Assembly (NCBI RefSeq): GCF_025971955.1
Contig: NZ_JAPDMX010000028.1
Span: 248,001-312,000 of the forward strand
Direction: 5' to 3'
DNA: 64,000 nucleotides
DNA from: Shewanella subflava
Lineage (GTDB): Bacteria; Pseudomonadota; Gammaproteobacteria; Enterobacterales; Shewanellaceae
Below are positions 15,167-24,367 of this stretch, piece by piece. The notes under the pieces are model-generated. The model worked only from the letters and a program-made list of their open reading frames with translations, was not told the DNA's origin and did no database searches. The position numbers were made by a program, and so were the translations under genes. Position 1 is the stretch's first letter. Each line of letters starts with the position of its first letter.

Positions 15167-15428
15167 AAAGGTTAGTCACCCGAACTTTGGTTAATCAATC
15201 TATCTGCAGCAGCTATATTCAGCGCTAACATTATTAATGCCTTAGCTAACCTCAAACTGAATTAAGTGAAATCAAGTATGTGGTTTAGGTTATCAATATC
15301 AGCATCAAGTGCAACTCTTTGTCATTATATTGTTTTCCTAGAGCAGAAAATCATAGTCTGTTGATTAATGTGGACTAGATGCTTTTAACTTGGTGTGGTT
15401 AAAATATGCTCACTAAAATATGGGTAAG

Positions 15429-15907
15429 TTATTCACGCTAAAAATGATCTTTTAAGTTTATGAAAATAAGACATTTAAATGCATTTTGTTTTTCAGATAA
15501 TGGCCTTTTAAAAAAGTTACACGCTTTTATCCCTAGTATTTCACACATAGTTATCCACAGTTTTGTTGAATAACACGCTAAAGTTATTGTCTTAACCGAT
15601 GTAAAATCTATCGTCAATGACTTTTTTATTGAAAAAAAGGCTTTTTTTATAAATATTCGCTTGTTATTTGTGAATAAGTTTTATTGTGTCAATGAGGTTT
15701 GTAGAATAACTTTAAGTGCGGTTAAAAAATGAGCTTCAAGGTTTTTTAATACTTTACATATTTAATTTTAAATTATAATGTATTGTTTATAAATAATTTT
15801 TGTTGATGGTTGTTTTTTTAAAACAAGTCGGTCACGACTGTTTTTTTAACCAAATATCTTAGTTTACGGAAGTTTCAAACAGAGATATCCACAGATTTTG
15901 TGGATAA
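15429..15907. promoter_or_regulatory. DnaA-box cluster, DARS2-like, in the mutH-rppH gap
   Basis: The 885-base gap 15167-16051 has no gene but holds several DnaA boxes (TTATNCACA). Perfect matches are TTATCCACA at 15551-15559 (+), TTATTCACA at 15669-15677 (-) and TTATCCACA at 15899-15907 (-). One-mismatch matches are TTATTCACG at 15429-15437 (+) and ATATCCACA at 15885-15893 (+). The last two listed toward the right end (15885-15893 and 15899-15907) face each other with five bases between, and the surrounding DNA is very AT-rich. In E. coli, DARS2, which regenerates ATP-DnaA, lies between mutH and ygdP (rppH). The location and the boxes together support a DARS2-like call; IHF and Fis sites were not confidently found. 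Confidence 0.7.
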
Positions 15908-16051
15908 CGCACAGTTGTAATGGTTTCTGCTGTTGATAAAATTGCATTTAATTTATATTTATCCCAAATTATGTTGAAAATAGGTGTTTGCCGATAGCCA
16001 AGCTTTGTGAAACAATCACATCAATGAAATTTTTGTGAATTTGGAGTCCAT

Positions 16052-16576
16052 GTGATTGATAGCGACGGCTTTCGCGCAAATGTGGGCATCATTATCTGTA
16101 ACAAGTTCGGTCAAGTTATGTGGGCAAGACGTTTTGGTCAGCATTCTTGGCAATTTCCACAAGGTGGGCTTGATGAAGGCGAAACTGCTGAGCAAGCCAT
16201 GTATAGAGAATTATATGAAGAAGTCGGTCTTTTACCTGAACACGTTCAAATTCTGACAACTTCGCGTGCTTGGTTACGTTATCGTTTACCAAAGCGATTA
16301 ATTCGGCAAGACAGCAAGCCTGTGTGTATTGGACAAAAACAGAAATGGTTTTTGCTACAACTAAAGGGACATGATAACACTATTAACTTGAATTCATCGG
16401 GTCATCCAGAGTTTGATGATTGGCGTTGGGTGAGTTATTGGTATCCTGTTAGGCAAGTGGTGTCATTTAAACGAGATGTTTATCGTAAGGTGATGAAAGA
16501 GTTTGCAGTCACAACTTTAGCGCTGCAAGCCAGGGAAGTTCATCAAAATAGACGAAGAGGCCGTAACCGAAATTAA
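16052..16576 (+). CDS. rppH: RNA pyrophosphohydrolase RppH (NudH)
   Basis: A Nudix hydrolase that removes pyrophosphate from the 5' end of mRNAs and so triggers RNase E-dependent decay. The 174-residue protein aligns along its length with E. coli RppH. It has the Nudix box at residues 38-60 ([20 protein letters not shown] then VGL) and the conserved stretch [16 protein letters not shown]. The start is GTG, preceded by TTGGAG. The ptsP gene follows 27 bases later, as in E. coli, suggesting co-transcription. Confidence 0.96.
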   Translation: MIDSDGFRANVGIIICNKFGQVMWARRFGQHSWQFPQGGLDEGETAEQAMYRELYEEVGLLPEHVQILTTSRAWLRYRLPKRLIRQDSKPVCIGQKQKWFLLQLKGHDNTINLNSSGHPEFDDWRWVSYWYPVRQVVSFKRDVYRKVMKEFAVTTLALQAREVHQNRRRGRNRN

Positions 16577-16603
16577 CTGCCATTATTAAAGGATGAGAAA
16601 AAA

Positions 16604-18838
16604 GTGTTAAATACACTTAGGGACATTACACAGGCTGTCGCTGCGGCTAATTCGTTAGACGTAGCGCTTGATTTATTGGTTGTGCAAACCAAACAAGCGA
16701 TGGCAACCCAGTGTTGTTCTGTTTATCTTTTAGAGCAGAAACAGCTAGTGCTTTGGGCAACTGAAGGACTTCAGCGTTCTGCTATTGGTCATGTGAAAAT
16801 GCCCTTGTCACAAGGGTTGGTTGGATTAGCGGCTGAGCGTGAAGAAGCAATCAATCTTGCTGATGCTAGAGTGCATCCCCGTTTTAAATTATTCCCCGAA
16901 GTTGAAGAAGAAGAATATCGCGCTTTTCTGGCCGTACCCATCATTTATCAAAAAATGGTTGTGGGTGTCATCGTCGTGCAACAACCTGATGCCAGACAGT
17001 TTAGCGAGGGTGAAGAAGCCTTTTTGATGACGCTAGCTGCGCAGCTGGCAGTGGTGATCCGCAGTTTAAAAAATAGAGCGGCTATCACCAATGTACAAGA
17101 TAAAGTGGTATTTAGTGGTACCACAGCCTCAAGCGGTATCGCCATTGCAAAAGGGTTTGTGCTTGGAGGTGCAATATCACTCGAACAAGCTGATTTAGCT
17201 TGTGAAGATATAGCTTATGAAACACAGCGAATTAAACTTGCAATTAACCGCAGCAGAGACAGATTAAACACCCTTTCGCAACGTTTTGAACATGATCAAG
17301 CTGACGATGTCGCCTCAATTTTTTCGGCTTTTAAAATGTTACTTGATGACAGTAGCCTTGGCGGTGAATATGTTCGTGAAGTGACAGGCGGATGGCGAGC
17401 CGAATCTGCGGTTAGTCGGGTTTCTATTCGTTATATCGAACAATTCTTGGCGATGGATGACCCCTATCTAAAAGAACGTGCAAGCGATATTCGTGAGTTA
17501 GGCCAAAAAGTATTACGCCAGCTTATTGAACCCGATCGATTAGAATTAGAACCCGATACACCTGTAATTTTGGTTGCTAAAGAGGTCGATGCCACTATGT
17601 TGGCTGAGTTTCCTCGACATAAATTAGCCGGCATTGTCACTAAATTAGGCGGGGTCAATGCGCATGCTGCCATTCTTGCTCGCGCACTGGGCGTGCCTGC
17701 TTTAATTGGGGTTGAACAGGTTTTAGACACCAACATCGATAATAAATTGTTGGTGTTGAACGCGACTCGTGGTCAGTTGCTCGTGTCGCCTTCTCCAACA
17801 GTGGTTGATGAGTATCGGGTGCTGATCAATGCTGATGTAGAGAAGCAAAAGCGTTTTTCTGCTGAGCTTTGTCTGCCTGCAAAAACATTAGATGGCAGGC
17901 GTATTCATCTATACCTCAATGCTGGCTTATTAAGTGGCATGGAATCAAACATAGCTGACGGTGCCGATGGCATTGGTTTATATCGTACTGAAATTCCGTT
18001 TATGCTGCATCAACGTTTTCCGAGCGAAGCTGAACAAATTAAGGTTTATCAGCAAGTGCTTAACGTGGCAGGAACCAGGCCGGTTGTTATGCGCACTCTT
18101 GATGTAGGTGGTGATAAGCCATTACCCTATTTCCCGATCAAAGAAGATAATCCTTTTCTTGGTTGGCGTGGAATTCGATTGTCTTTAGATCATCCAGAGC
18201 TTTTTTTAGTGCAATTAAGAGCAATGCTGCAAGCGGGTGGATCAGGTAAGCAATTGCAAATCCTCTTACCTATGGTCAGTAATTTAGATGAAATAGATCA
18301 AACCTTGGAATATTTAGACCAAGCTTATGAAGAGCTTAATGTTGAATTGGCAGGAGTATTGACTCGTCCTAAAATTGGCGTGATGTTAGAAGTGCCAGCA
18401 TTGCTTTATCAATTAGCTGACGTGGCCAAAAGGGTCGATTTTGTTTCCGTCGGAAGTAACGATTTAACCCAATATTTATTGGCGGTGGATCGTAATAACC
18501 CCAGTGTAAGTTCTTTGTTTGATAGTTATCACCCCGGTATTTTACGTGCATTAAAACGTGCATTAGATGAATGCCAACAATACAAATTAGATGTGAGTGT
18601 TTGTGGTGAACTTGCTGGCGAGCCCTATGGCGCTTTGCTTTTGGTCGCTATGGGTTATACGAAACTCAGCATGAACCAAGCAAGCCTAGCACGAATTAAT
18701 TATCTACTCAGGCGTGTGTCATGCCGTCATCTTAACTTGTTATTAGAGCGTTGTTTGGCTGTCTCAAATGCCACGCAAGTGAGGCAACTGCTACAAACAT
18801 TTACTGTGCAGCATCAATTGGAAGATATATTGCATTAA
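16604..18838 (+). CDS. ptsP: PTS-Ntr enzyme I (phosphoenolpyruvate-protein phosphotransferase)
   Basis: First enzyme of the nitrogen-related phosphotransferase chain, taking phosphate from phosphoenolpyruvate to NPr and then EIIA-Ntr. The 744 residues comprise an N-terminal GAF sensor domain (about 1-155), the phosphohistidine domain with active His354 in GGVNAHAAILARALG, and the C-terminal PEP-binding barrel (GLYRTEIPFML, then VSVGSNDLTQYLLAVDRNN and VCGELAGEP). The GTG start has AAGGATGAG upstream. Because NPr and EIIA-Ntr are not in the window, the rest of the chain must be elsewhere. Confidence 0.96.
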   Translation: MLNTLRDITQAVAAANSLDVALDLLVVQTKQAMATQCCSVYLLEQKQLVLWATEGLQRSAIGHVKMPLSQGLVGLAAEREEAINLADARVHPRFKLFPEVEEEEYRAFLAVPIIYQKMVVGVIVVQQPDARQFSEGEEAFLMTLAAQLAVVIRSLKNRAAITNVQDKVVFSGTTASSGIAIAKGFVLGGAISLEQADLACEDIAYETQRIKLAINRSRDRLNTLSQRFEHDQADDVASIFSAFKMLLDDSSLGGEYVREVTGGWRAESAVSRVSIRYIEQFLAMDDPYLKERASDIRELGQKVLRQLIEPDRLELEPDTPVILVAKEVDATMLAEFPRHKLAGIVTKLGGVNAHAAILARALGVPALIGVEQVLDTNIDNKLLVLNATRGQLLVSPSPTVVDEYRVLINADVEKQKRFSAELCLPAKTLDGRRIHLYLNAGLLSGMESNIADGADGIGLYRTEIPFMLHQRFPSEAEQIKVYQQVLNVAGTRPVVMRTLDVGGDKPLPYFPIKEDNPFLGWRGIRLSLDHPELFLVQLRAMLQAGGSGKQLQILLPMVSNLDEIDQTLEYLDQAYEELNVELAGVLTRPKIGVMLEVPALLYQLADVAKRVDFVSVGSNDLTQYLLAVDRNNPSVSSLFDSYHPGILRALKRALDECQQYKLDVSVCGELAGEPYGALLLVAMGYTKLSMNQASLARINYLLRRVSCRHLNLLLERCLAVSNATQVRQLLQTFTVQHQLEDILH

Positions 18839-18865
18839 CCCGCAGGTCATTTTTAGGGGACAACC

Positions 18866-19666
18866 TTGGATAATTTTCTACTTATTTTTGCTATTTGTTT
18901 AGCATTAGGTTCTTTAGTGGGTTTTTTAGCTGGGTTACTGGGTATTGGCGGAGGGCTTATTATTGTTCCAGCCCTGCTGTATATTTTGCCTTGGGTGGGA
19001 GTCACCTCTTCGCAATTAACTCATGTGGCGATAGCAACCTCGCTTAGCACGATTATTTTAACTTCTTTATCTTCTGCTACCGCGCATCACCGACGCGGAA
19101 ATATTCCTTGGGCGTTATTTAAACCCATTTTACCCGGCATTATTATCGGGGCACTTTCAGCGGGATTTGTATCTGAGTTAATCTCGTCTGATCGATTGCA
19201 GCAAGCTTTTGCTGTTTTTGTGGTGTTAATGGCTTTGCAAATGGCTTTTCCGTTTAAAGCTAAGGGTGAAGGACAAATGCCTGGCGATGGTGTGTTGTTT
19301 ATTGTCTCTGTGATTATCGCATTAGTTGCTGGAATGATGGGCATTGGTGGTGGCGTATTATTGGTGCCTTTTTTAAGTTATTGTGGTTTACAAATGAAGC
19401 AGGCTGTGGGGTTTTCATCAGCCACGGGCTTCTTGATTGCGATAGCTGGCACGATAGGCTACGTTGTAGCCGGCTTTGATGCGCCTGATTTACCTTCTGG
19501 CACCTTAGGGTATATTTATCTACCAGCGTTATTTGGCATTATTATTAGTTCAATGATCTTTGCGCCATTTGGCGTTAAAGCCGCTAGCACGTTACCCACA
19601 CCAAAACTAAAAAAGGCCTTTGCAGGCCTGTTATTGGTTGTGGGGCTAAAAATGATATTCAGTTAA
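18866..19666 (+). CDS. TauE/SafE-family membrane permease
   Basis: A 266-residue membrane protein with about eight transmembrane segments in two similar halves. Each half has the family's glycine-rich motif: GFLAGLLGIGGGLIIVPAL near the N terminus and ALVAGMMGIGGGVLLVPFL in the middle. TauE/SafE (UPF0721) members are thought to move small sulfur- or carbon-containing anions such as sulfite or sulfoacetate; the substrate here is unknown. It begins with TTG preceded by AGGGGA, 27 bases after ptsP, so it is probably co-transcribed. In relatives lgt comes next, but here the inverted thyA does. Confidence 0.85.
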   Translation: MDNFLLIFAICLALGSLVGFLAGLLGIGGGLIIVPALLYILPWVGVTSSQLTHVAIATSLSTIILTSLSSATAHHRRGNIPWALFKPILPGIIIGALSAGFVSELISSDRLQQAFAVFVVLMALQMAFPFKAKGEGQMPGDGVLFIVSVIIALVAGMMGIGGGVLLVPFLSYCGLQMKQAVGFSSATGFLIAIAGTIGYVVAGFDAPDLPSGTLGYIYLPALFGIIISSMIFAPFGVKAASTLPTPKLKKAFAGLLLVVGLKMIFS

Positions 19667-19699
19667 GTAGTGGTTTACTAAACAGAATTTGAATACATT

Positions 19700-20551
19700 C
19701 TACACCGCAAAAGGATATTGAATCGCATCGTGGTGCTGGTATCCTTTAACTTCAAAATCATCTAATGTGACCCAAGTTTCAATATCTTTAAGGCTCTTAA
19801 TATCAGGGTTGATAATCAACTGCGGGGCAGCGAAAGGTTCACGCTTGAGTTGAATATCGCGCATGGGCGCTAGTTGATCTTCATAAATATGGGCATTAAC
19901 AATTTTGTGATAAGCCTTACCAGGTTTTTTACCGGTTATTTGCGCCATTAATGCCAATAATACGTAAACTTGAACCATATTAAAGTTTAACCCAAGTGGC
20001 ACATCACAACTGCGCTGGGTACTGTTTAGATATAAGGTGTCACCTAATAATGAAAAATGATGTTCATACATGCATGGGCGTAAGCAGCCTAAGTCAAATG
20101 CCCCAGGGTGTAAAAAGGTCAGGATTTCACCACGATTATCGACCCCTTTAGTCAGATCATCAACAATACCTTGTAGCAAATCAACATGGCCTCCATTAGG
20201 TTTTGGAAACGCTCGCCCTAATGCGCCGTAAATTAATCCTAAATCATCTTCGCCTTTGCGATGAGGGTTCTTCAACCATGCCTCGTTTAAGTTTGCGTTA
20301 GCATCCCAGGTTTTGGTTCCTAAAGCACGAAAATCAGCCGCACTTTGGTAACCACGCATATAACCAATAATTTCAGCAATTGCAGATTTCCAGTAGCTTT
20401 TCCGGGTGGTAACTAGTGGAAATTGATGATTGGCAACATCGTATGTCAGATCTGCATTAATGACGGTTAAACAACGTTTATTTGTCCGTTCATTATTAAT
20501 CCAAACGCCTTCATTAACGATACGCTGGCAAAGGTCCAAATATTGTTTCAT
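19700..20551 (-). CDS. thyA: Thymidylate synthase, long (Vibrio-like) form
   Basis: Makes dTMP from dUMP using methylene-tetrahydrofolate. The catalytic cysteine is in [12 protein letters not shown] and the dUMP-binding signature is [17 protein letters not shown], with HIYEDQ near the end. The protein is 283 residues, against 264 for the E. coli form. Its start [17 protein letters not shown] and segment [13 protein letters not shown] look like the Vibrio type as I remember it. It is on the strand opposite to ptsP and its 3' end faces the TauE/SafE gene. This differs from the ptsP-lgt-thyA order of E. coli, so it may be a replacement copy. Confidence 0.95.
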   Translation of the reverse strand: MKQYLDLCQRIVNEGVWINNERTNKRCLTVINADLTYDVANHQFPLVTTRKSYWKSAIAEIIGYMRGYQSAADFRALGTKTWDANANLNEAWLKNPHRKGEDDLGLIYGALGRAFPKPNGGHVDLLQGIVDDLTKGVDNRGEILTFLHPGAFDLGCLRPCMYEHHFSLLGDTLYLNSTQRSCDVPLGLNFNMVQVYVLLALMAQITGKKPGKAYHKIVNAHIYEDQLAPMRDIQLKREPFAAPQLIINPDIKSLKDIETWVTLDDFEVKGYQHHDAIQYPFAV

Positions 20552-20796
20552 GGTGTCCCTGATTTCATTGTGCGTTATCTGCTGAGTATACCTTTGTGTT
20601 GTTGACGCTTAAACCCAATCTTTTACTAAAATGAACTTCACAGCCATTTTTAATACTGATTGAAAAATGTTTTTTTAACATTTATGTTGTATTTATCTGC
20701 AAATGGATTAGTGATTGAAGTGTAAATTAACATTAGATTTATTAGTTTACAGCGCTTTTAGGGGCATTTACTCAGTAAAAACGACTAAATGTGAGC

Positions 20797-20836
20797 TCGA
20801 TTCGGTTTTTTCGATGTATTAGCTCGAAACATTCGA
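20797..20836. promoter_or_regulatory. Cluster of TCGA motifs upstream of nhaA, possible NhaR site
   Basis: Four TCGA cores occur within 40 bases (20797, 20811, 20824, 20833). The middle pair forms a perfect inverted repeat TTCGA-N9-TCGAA (20810-20828), a typical LysR-regulator geometry. An extended -10 element TGGTATAGA follows at 20857-20865, placing the inverted repeat roughly 50-55 bases upstream of the likely start of nhaA transcription. NhaR, encoded just downstream, is the obvious candidate binder. Confidence 0.45.
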
Positions 20837-20894
20837 TTATATTTGTTTTAATGTTCTGGTATAGACTCAAAGGATCGATTTTTAGGAGTTACAA

Positions 20895-22067
20895 ATGGAA
20901 AAAGCACTTAGAAACTTTCTGAGCCAAGAGTCTGCAGGTGGGATCATTTTAATGATCTCTGTCGCCTTGGCCATGATTTTAGCAAATTCACCACTATCTG
21001 GTTTGTACGAAGGTTTTTTAAATACTGAGGTACAAGTCCGTGTCGGTGCACTAGATATTGATAAGCCACTATTGTTGTGGATTAATGATGGCTTGATGGC
21101 ACTATTTTTCTTGTTGATCGGTTTAGAAGTTAAGCGCGAACTATTAGAAGGGGCGTTATCAACAGCAGCAAAAGCTTCTTTACCTACTTTTGGCGCTATC
21201 GGCGGGATGCTATTCCCCGCGCTATTTTATTTGATGTTTAATTATTCAAACCCTGCAACTCAAGTTGGTTGGGCTATTCCTGCCGCGACTGACATTGCTT
21301 TTGCTTTGGGTATTATGGCGTTGCTAGGCAATCGCGTTCCAGTCGCATTAAAAGTATTCTTATTAGCGTTGGCGATCATCGATGACCTTGGTGTGATTGT
21401 CATCATTGCACTGTTCTATAGTACCGATTTATCAATGCTGAGCTTGATTATTGCGGCGATTGCGATTGGACTAATGGTTTTATTAAATCGTAAAGGGGTT
21501 ACATCATTAACACCTTACGGATTACTCGGGTTCATTCTTTGGGTTGCAGTATTGAAATCTGGGGTACATGCTACATTAGCAGGCGTGATTATCGCATTCT
21601 GTATTCCGTTAAGAGCTAAAGATGGCACATCGCCTTCAGAGCACTTAGAACATAGCTTACATCCTTGGAGTACGTTCTTAATTTTGCCAGTGTTTGCATT
21701 TGCTAATGCGGGTTTATCATTGGCTAATATGACTTTTGCCTCTTTTGCTGAGCCCATTACCATTGGTATTATTTTAGGTTTAGTGTTGGGCAAACCGATT
21801 GGTGTATTACTGTTTAGTTTTGTTGCGGTTAAGCTTAAATGGGCAGAATTACCACCGGGTATAGGTTGGAAACATATTGCTCCTGTGGCGGCTATGTGTG
21901 GTGTTGGTTTTACCATGTCAGTTTTCATTGCTTCACTTGCATTTGAAAATTCACCAGCAGCGTTTGGTGACTTTGCTAGATTAGGCATTTTGACGGGTTC
22001 ATTACTTGCGGCTTTATTGGGGTACTTCTGGTTAGACAAAGTGTTACCGAAAAAAGGAGCCAAATAA
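20895..22067 (+). CDS. nhaA: Na+/H+ antiporter NhaA
   Basis: Inner-membrane antiporter that exports Na+ (or Li+) in exchange for two protons and keeps internal pH and sodium in check. The 390-residue protein has about 12 transmembrane segments. The ion-binding aspartates keep the E. coli numbering: Asp133 in [11 protein letters not shown], and Asp163-Asp164 in [11 protein letters not shown]. The ATG has a strong AGGAG site. The stop overlaps the start of the next gene (TAATG). The regulator gene nhaR lies just downstream, so pH- and sodium-dependent control is likely. Confidence 0.97.
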   Translation: MEKALRNFLSQESAGGIILMISVALAMILANSPLSGLYEGFLNTEVQVRVGALDIDKPLLLWINDGLMALFFLLIGLEVKRELLEGALSTAAKASLPTFGAIGGMLFPALFYLMFNYSNPATQVGWAIPAATDIAFALGIMALLGNRVPVALKVFLLALAIIDDLGVIVIIALFYSTDLSMLSLIIAAIAIGLMVLLNRKGVTSLTPYGLLGFILWVAVLKSGVHATLAGVIIAFCIPLRAKDGTSPSEHLEHSLHPWSTFLILPVFAFANAGLSLANMTFASFAEPITIGIILGLVLGKPIGVLLFSFVAVKLKWAELPPGIGWKHIAPVAAMCGVGFTMSVFIASLAFENSPAAFGDFARLGILTGSLLAALLGYFWLDKVLPKKGAK

Positions 22068-22453
22068 TGAAAACGTTATCTGTTGTTGCTTTAGTGGCAA
22101 GCATAGGGGTATATGCCTCCCCAGTTTCTGCAAGCGCGTTTGATGTGTGCTTAACCGATTCAACTAGCCAAAGCTGTACAAGCTATCTTGAAGGTGTAGT
22201 TGATGGTGCGTTAATGTACCGTAAAGACGTGCCCGCAAAGAAAGTGGAAGCCAATAGCTACGAGTCTAGGGCATTAAAGTATCGTGCTGGAAAACGCTAT
22301 CAAACGGCTAACAGTAAATATTGCGTCAGCCAAGTACCAATTAAAGGTGACATTGTAGATGCTTTATCTGAGCAGGTTGCAATGGATAACGTTTCAAACA
22401 GTGATGAACTTGAGTTGGTCATTAATTCATTGATGGATTGCCGTAAGCAGTAA
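22067..22453 (+). CDS. Small secreted protein, possibly Rap1a/Tai-like
   Basis: A 128-residue protein with an N-terminal signal peptide ([20 protein letters not shown]...). The mature part has cysteines in FDVC, SQSC, KYC and MDC, and a CTSYLEGVVDGAL segment. These patterns resemble the Rap1a/Tai-like fold, which includes type VI effector immunity proteins, but I am unsure of the assignment. No effector gene is nearby. It is translationally coupled to nhaA by a one-base overlap, so a periplasmic role linked to NhaA is possible but unproven. A terminator ends the unit. Confidence 0.6.
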   Translation: MKTLSVVALVASIGVYASPVSASAFDVCLTDSTSQSCTSYLEGVVDGALMYRKDVPAKKVEANSYESRALKYRAGKRYQTANSKYCVSQVPIKGDIVDALSEQVAMDNVSNSDELELVINSLMDCRKQ

Positions 22454-22470
22454 TGCATGTTTACTTATCA

Positions 22471-22502
22471 AAAATCGCTCACGCTCGTGGGCGATTTTTT
22501 TT
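22471..22502 (+). terminator. Rho-independent terminator after the nhaA operon
   Basis: A long stem (AAAATCGC / GCGATTTT outside, CACG / CGTG inside) is followed by eight Ts. Confidence 0.9.
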
Positions 22503-22611
22503 AGATAGGGGTTTGCATGCTGTGGTTGATATTCTGCTAAGTTGCCAACTTAACCAGAACGAGTGACAGTTGGCTTATTTACTAAAGCGTATTCTTTAAA
22601 AGGCGTATGTT

Positions 22612-23544
22612 ATGCAGCATCTTAATTATAATCACCTTTATTATTTCTGGATGGTTAAGCGCAAAGGGTCAGTCGCTAAAGCTGCTGAAGCACTGTGTTT
22701 AACACCACAAACCATAACAGGACAAATGCGCTTACTCGAAAACCGATTAAAAGGCGCATTATTTAAGCGTGTTGGACGTAATTTGGAAGCAACAGAACTT
22801 GGTGAAGTTGTGTTTCGCTATACCGATAAAATGTTTAACTTGAGTTATGAAATGCTCGATTTGCTCAATTATCAAAAAGACACATCGTTGCTCTTTGAGG
22901 TTGGCATTGCTGATGCGCTCTCAAAAGCGCTCGCTAGCCGAGTATTGTTAACGGTTATTCCACACGATGGTTCGATCCATTTAGCATGTTATGAATCAAC
23001 CCATGAGAGTTTGATTGCACGTTTACGTGAGCATAAATTAGATATGATATTATCGGATTGCGCCGGTGAATCATTAAAATACAGCGATATTTTATCTAAA
23101 AAATTGGGGGAGTGCGGTGTCAGCTTTTTTTGTGCTCATCCTATCGATGCCCCATTTCCTGCTTGTTTAGAGCAAGAAAAATTATTGATCCCCGGGATCC
23201 GTACTTCACTTGGTCAACAATTGCATAGCTGGTTTGCTGAGAAAAATCTGAATGTGAGTATCTTAGGTGAGTTTGATGATGCGGCCATGATGAAAGCTTT
23301 TGGCTATTTCAAACGCGGAATTTTTGTTGCCCCGTCTATTTATCGACATGATATACTTTCGCAAGGAATGGTTTTATTAGGTGAAACCACCGATATTAAA
23401 GAAGAATATCATGTCATGTTTGCTGAGCGAATGATTCAACATCCTGCCGTAAAAAGCTTACTTGAAACAGATTTTACCGATTTATTTTTAGGGTTAGATC
23501 AACAAGTACAAGATTTTGATAATCGTTTAGGATTCGCTGATTAG
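22612..23544 (+). CDS. nhaR: LysR-type transcriptional activator NhaR
   Basis: A 310-residue LysR-family regulator. The N-terminal DNA-binding part is NYNHLYYFWMVKRKGSVAKA followed by AEALCLTPQTITGQMRLLE, closely matching E. coli NhaR, which activates nhaA in response to sodium. The C-terminal domain carries the effector-binding region. It follows nhaA and its small partner but has its own upstream region behind a terminator, so it is probably transcribed separately. Likely targets are nhaA (see the inverted repeat upstream of it) and itself. Confidence 0.93.
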   Translation: MQHLNYNHLYYFWMVKRKGSVAKAAEALCLTPQTITGQMRLLENRLKGALFKRVGRNLEATELGEVVFRYTDKMFNLSYEMLDLLNYQKDTSLLFEVGIADALSKALASRVLLTVIPHDGSIHLACYESTHESLIARLREHKLDMILSDCAGESLKYSDILSKKLGECGVSFFCAHPIDAPFPACLEQEKLLIPGIRTSLGQQLHSWFAEKNLNVSILGEFDDAAMMKAFGYFKRGIFVAPSIYRHDILSQGMVLLGETTDIKEEYHVMFAERMIQHPAVKSLLETDFTDLFLGLDQQVQDFDNRLGFAD

Positions 23545-23581
23545 CCATGGTGGTTGATCCTCATTATTGCAGGAGTATGTG

Positions 23582-23830
23582 TTGGAATTAATGAATATAG
23601 CGAGAGTTCGCTGGGCTTGTCGTCGCGGAATGCTAGAACTTGATGTATTGTTTCAACCCTTTGTTGAGGCACATTATCAACAATTACCCGATCATGAAAA
23701 ACAGACATTTATTCGCTTATTAGAATGTGAAGATCCTGAACTATTTGCATGGTTCATGGGGCATGAACAATGCCCCGATGTCGATTTAGCGGCCATGGTG
23801 ATAAAAGTTCGTGGACGCCCAGCACCATAA
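23582..23830 (+). CDS. sdhE: FAD assembly factor SdhE (YgfY)
   Basis: A small protein that helps attach FAD covalently to succinate dehydrogenase (SdhA) and fumarate reductase. The family's RGxxE motif is present in WACRRGMLELD, and FIRLLECEDPELFAWFMGH matches the E. coli protein. I start it at TTG 23582, six bases after AGGAG; this makes the N terminus the same length as E. coli up to the RRG motif. The predicted protein is 82 residues. The next gene, ygfX, overlaps its end by 20 bases, as in other gammaproteobacteria. Confidence 0.88.
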   Translation: MELMNIARVRWACRRGMLELDVLFQPFVEAHYQQLPDHEKQTFIRLLECEDPELFAWFMGHEQCPDVDLAAMVIKVRGRPAP

Positions 23831-24254
23831 TCAAGCTGGAAATTCCCCTCGCACAAGTCTCTTTGTGTTGAGGGCATCGTTTCATCAATATCTCTGTTAC
23901 TGGCTAATATTTGCTGTCGTGATGACCAGTTTTATCGCGTGGCCAAACTTGAATTCAACTTTATTAACGATTTGTTTTTATGGATGTATGTCAGCTGCCA
24001 TCATAGTGTTTATTGGACAACTGCGTCGATTAAGGCATTGGCAATGTCAGATAGTATTAGATGGACGTTCAGGCGGTCGGCTTGGGACAGAAGACGGGTT
24101 TAAATTAGCTAAACCGGCTTTTATTTGCCCTTTATTTTGTCTGCTTTATCTTGAGTTTGATGATCACTCACGGCAAATCTGTTGTGTGTGGGCGGATATG
24201 CTAGACGACACTCAGTATCGTACTTTATGTCGTCTTGCAAAGCAGTCTAGTTAA
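23811..24254 (+). CDS. ygfX: YgfX/CptA-like membrane protein
   Basis: A 147-residue protein with two transmembrane segments close to the N terminus (YLCYWLIFAVVMTSFIAW and LLTICFYGCMSAAIIVFIG) and a cytosolic C-terminal domain (LRHWQCQIVLDGRSGGRLG). This is the layout of YgfX (CptA), which in E. coli is encoded with SdhE. It has been reported to interfere with FtsZ and MreB as a toxin, although the toxin-antitoxin role is debated. It starts with GTG inside the sdhE gene, in a different frame. Confidence 0.8.
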   Translation: MDAQHHNQAGNSPRTSLFVLRASFHQYLCYWLIFAVVMTSFIAWPNLNSTLLTICFYGCMSAAIIVFIGQLRRLRHWQCQIVLDGRSGGRLGTEDGFKLAKPAFICPLFCLLYLEFDDHSRQICCVWADMLDDTQYRTLCRLAKQSS

Positions 24255-24317
24255 TATAAACCTCGTATCACTACTTGCTCTCGTGTGACTATTTTACTGA
24301 TAACAGCGTTAAATTGT

Positions 24318-24352
24318 CCTAACAATATATTCCTTTGGAATATATTGTTAGG
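24318..24352. repeat. Perfect 16-base-pair palindrome between ygfX and nadB
   Basis: Two 16-base arms (24318-24333 and 24337-24352) are exact reverse complements with a TTT centre. The arms begin CCTAACAATATATTCC. There is no T-tract on either side, so it is not a standard terminator, but it lies between two converging genes where a bidirectional 3'-end structure would fit. Confidence 0.85.
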
Positions 24353-24367
24353 TAAAGCTCAGCACAT

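Noticed and set aside
16006..16020. Near-CRP palindrome TGTGA-N5-TCACA just before rppH
   Set aside because: The spacer is five bases and CRP needs six. It is not called a site.
21515..22063. Long open frame opposite nhaA (182 codons)
   Set aside because: It lies wholly within nhaA on the other strand, has the biased composition of an antisense shadow, and matches no family.
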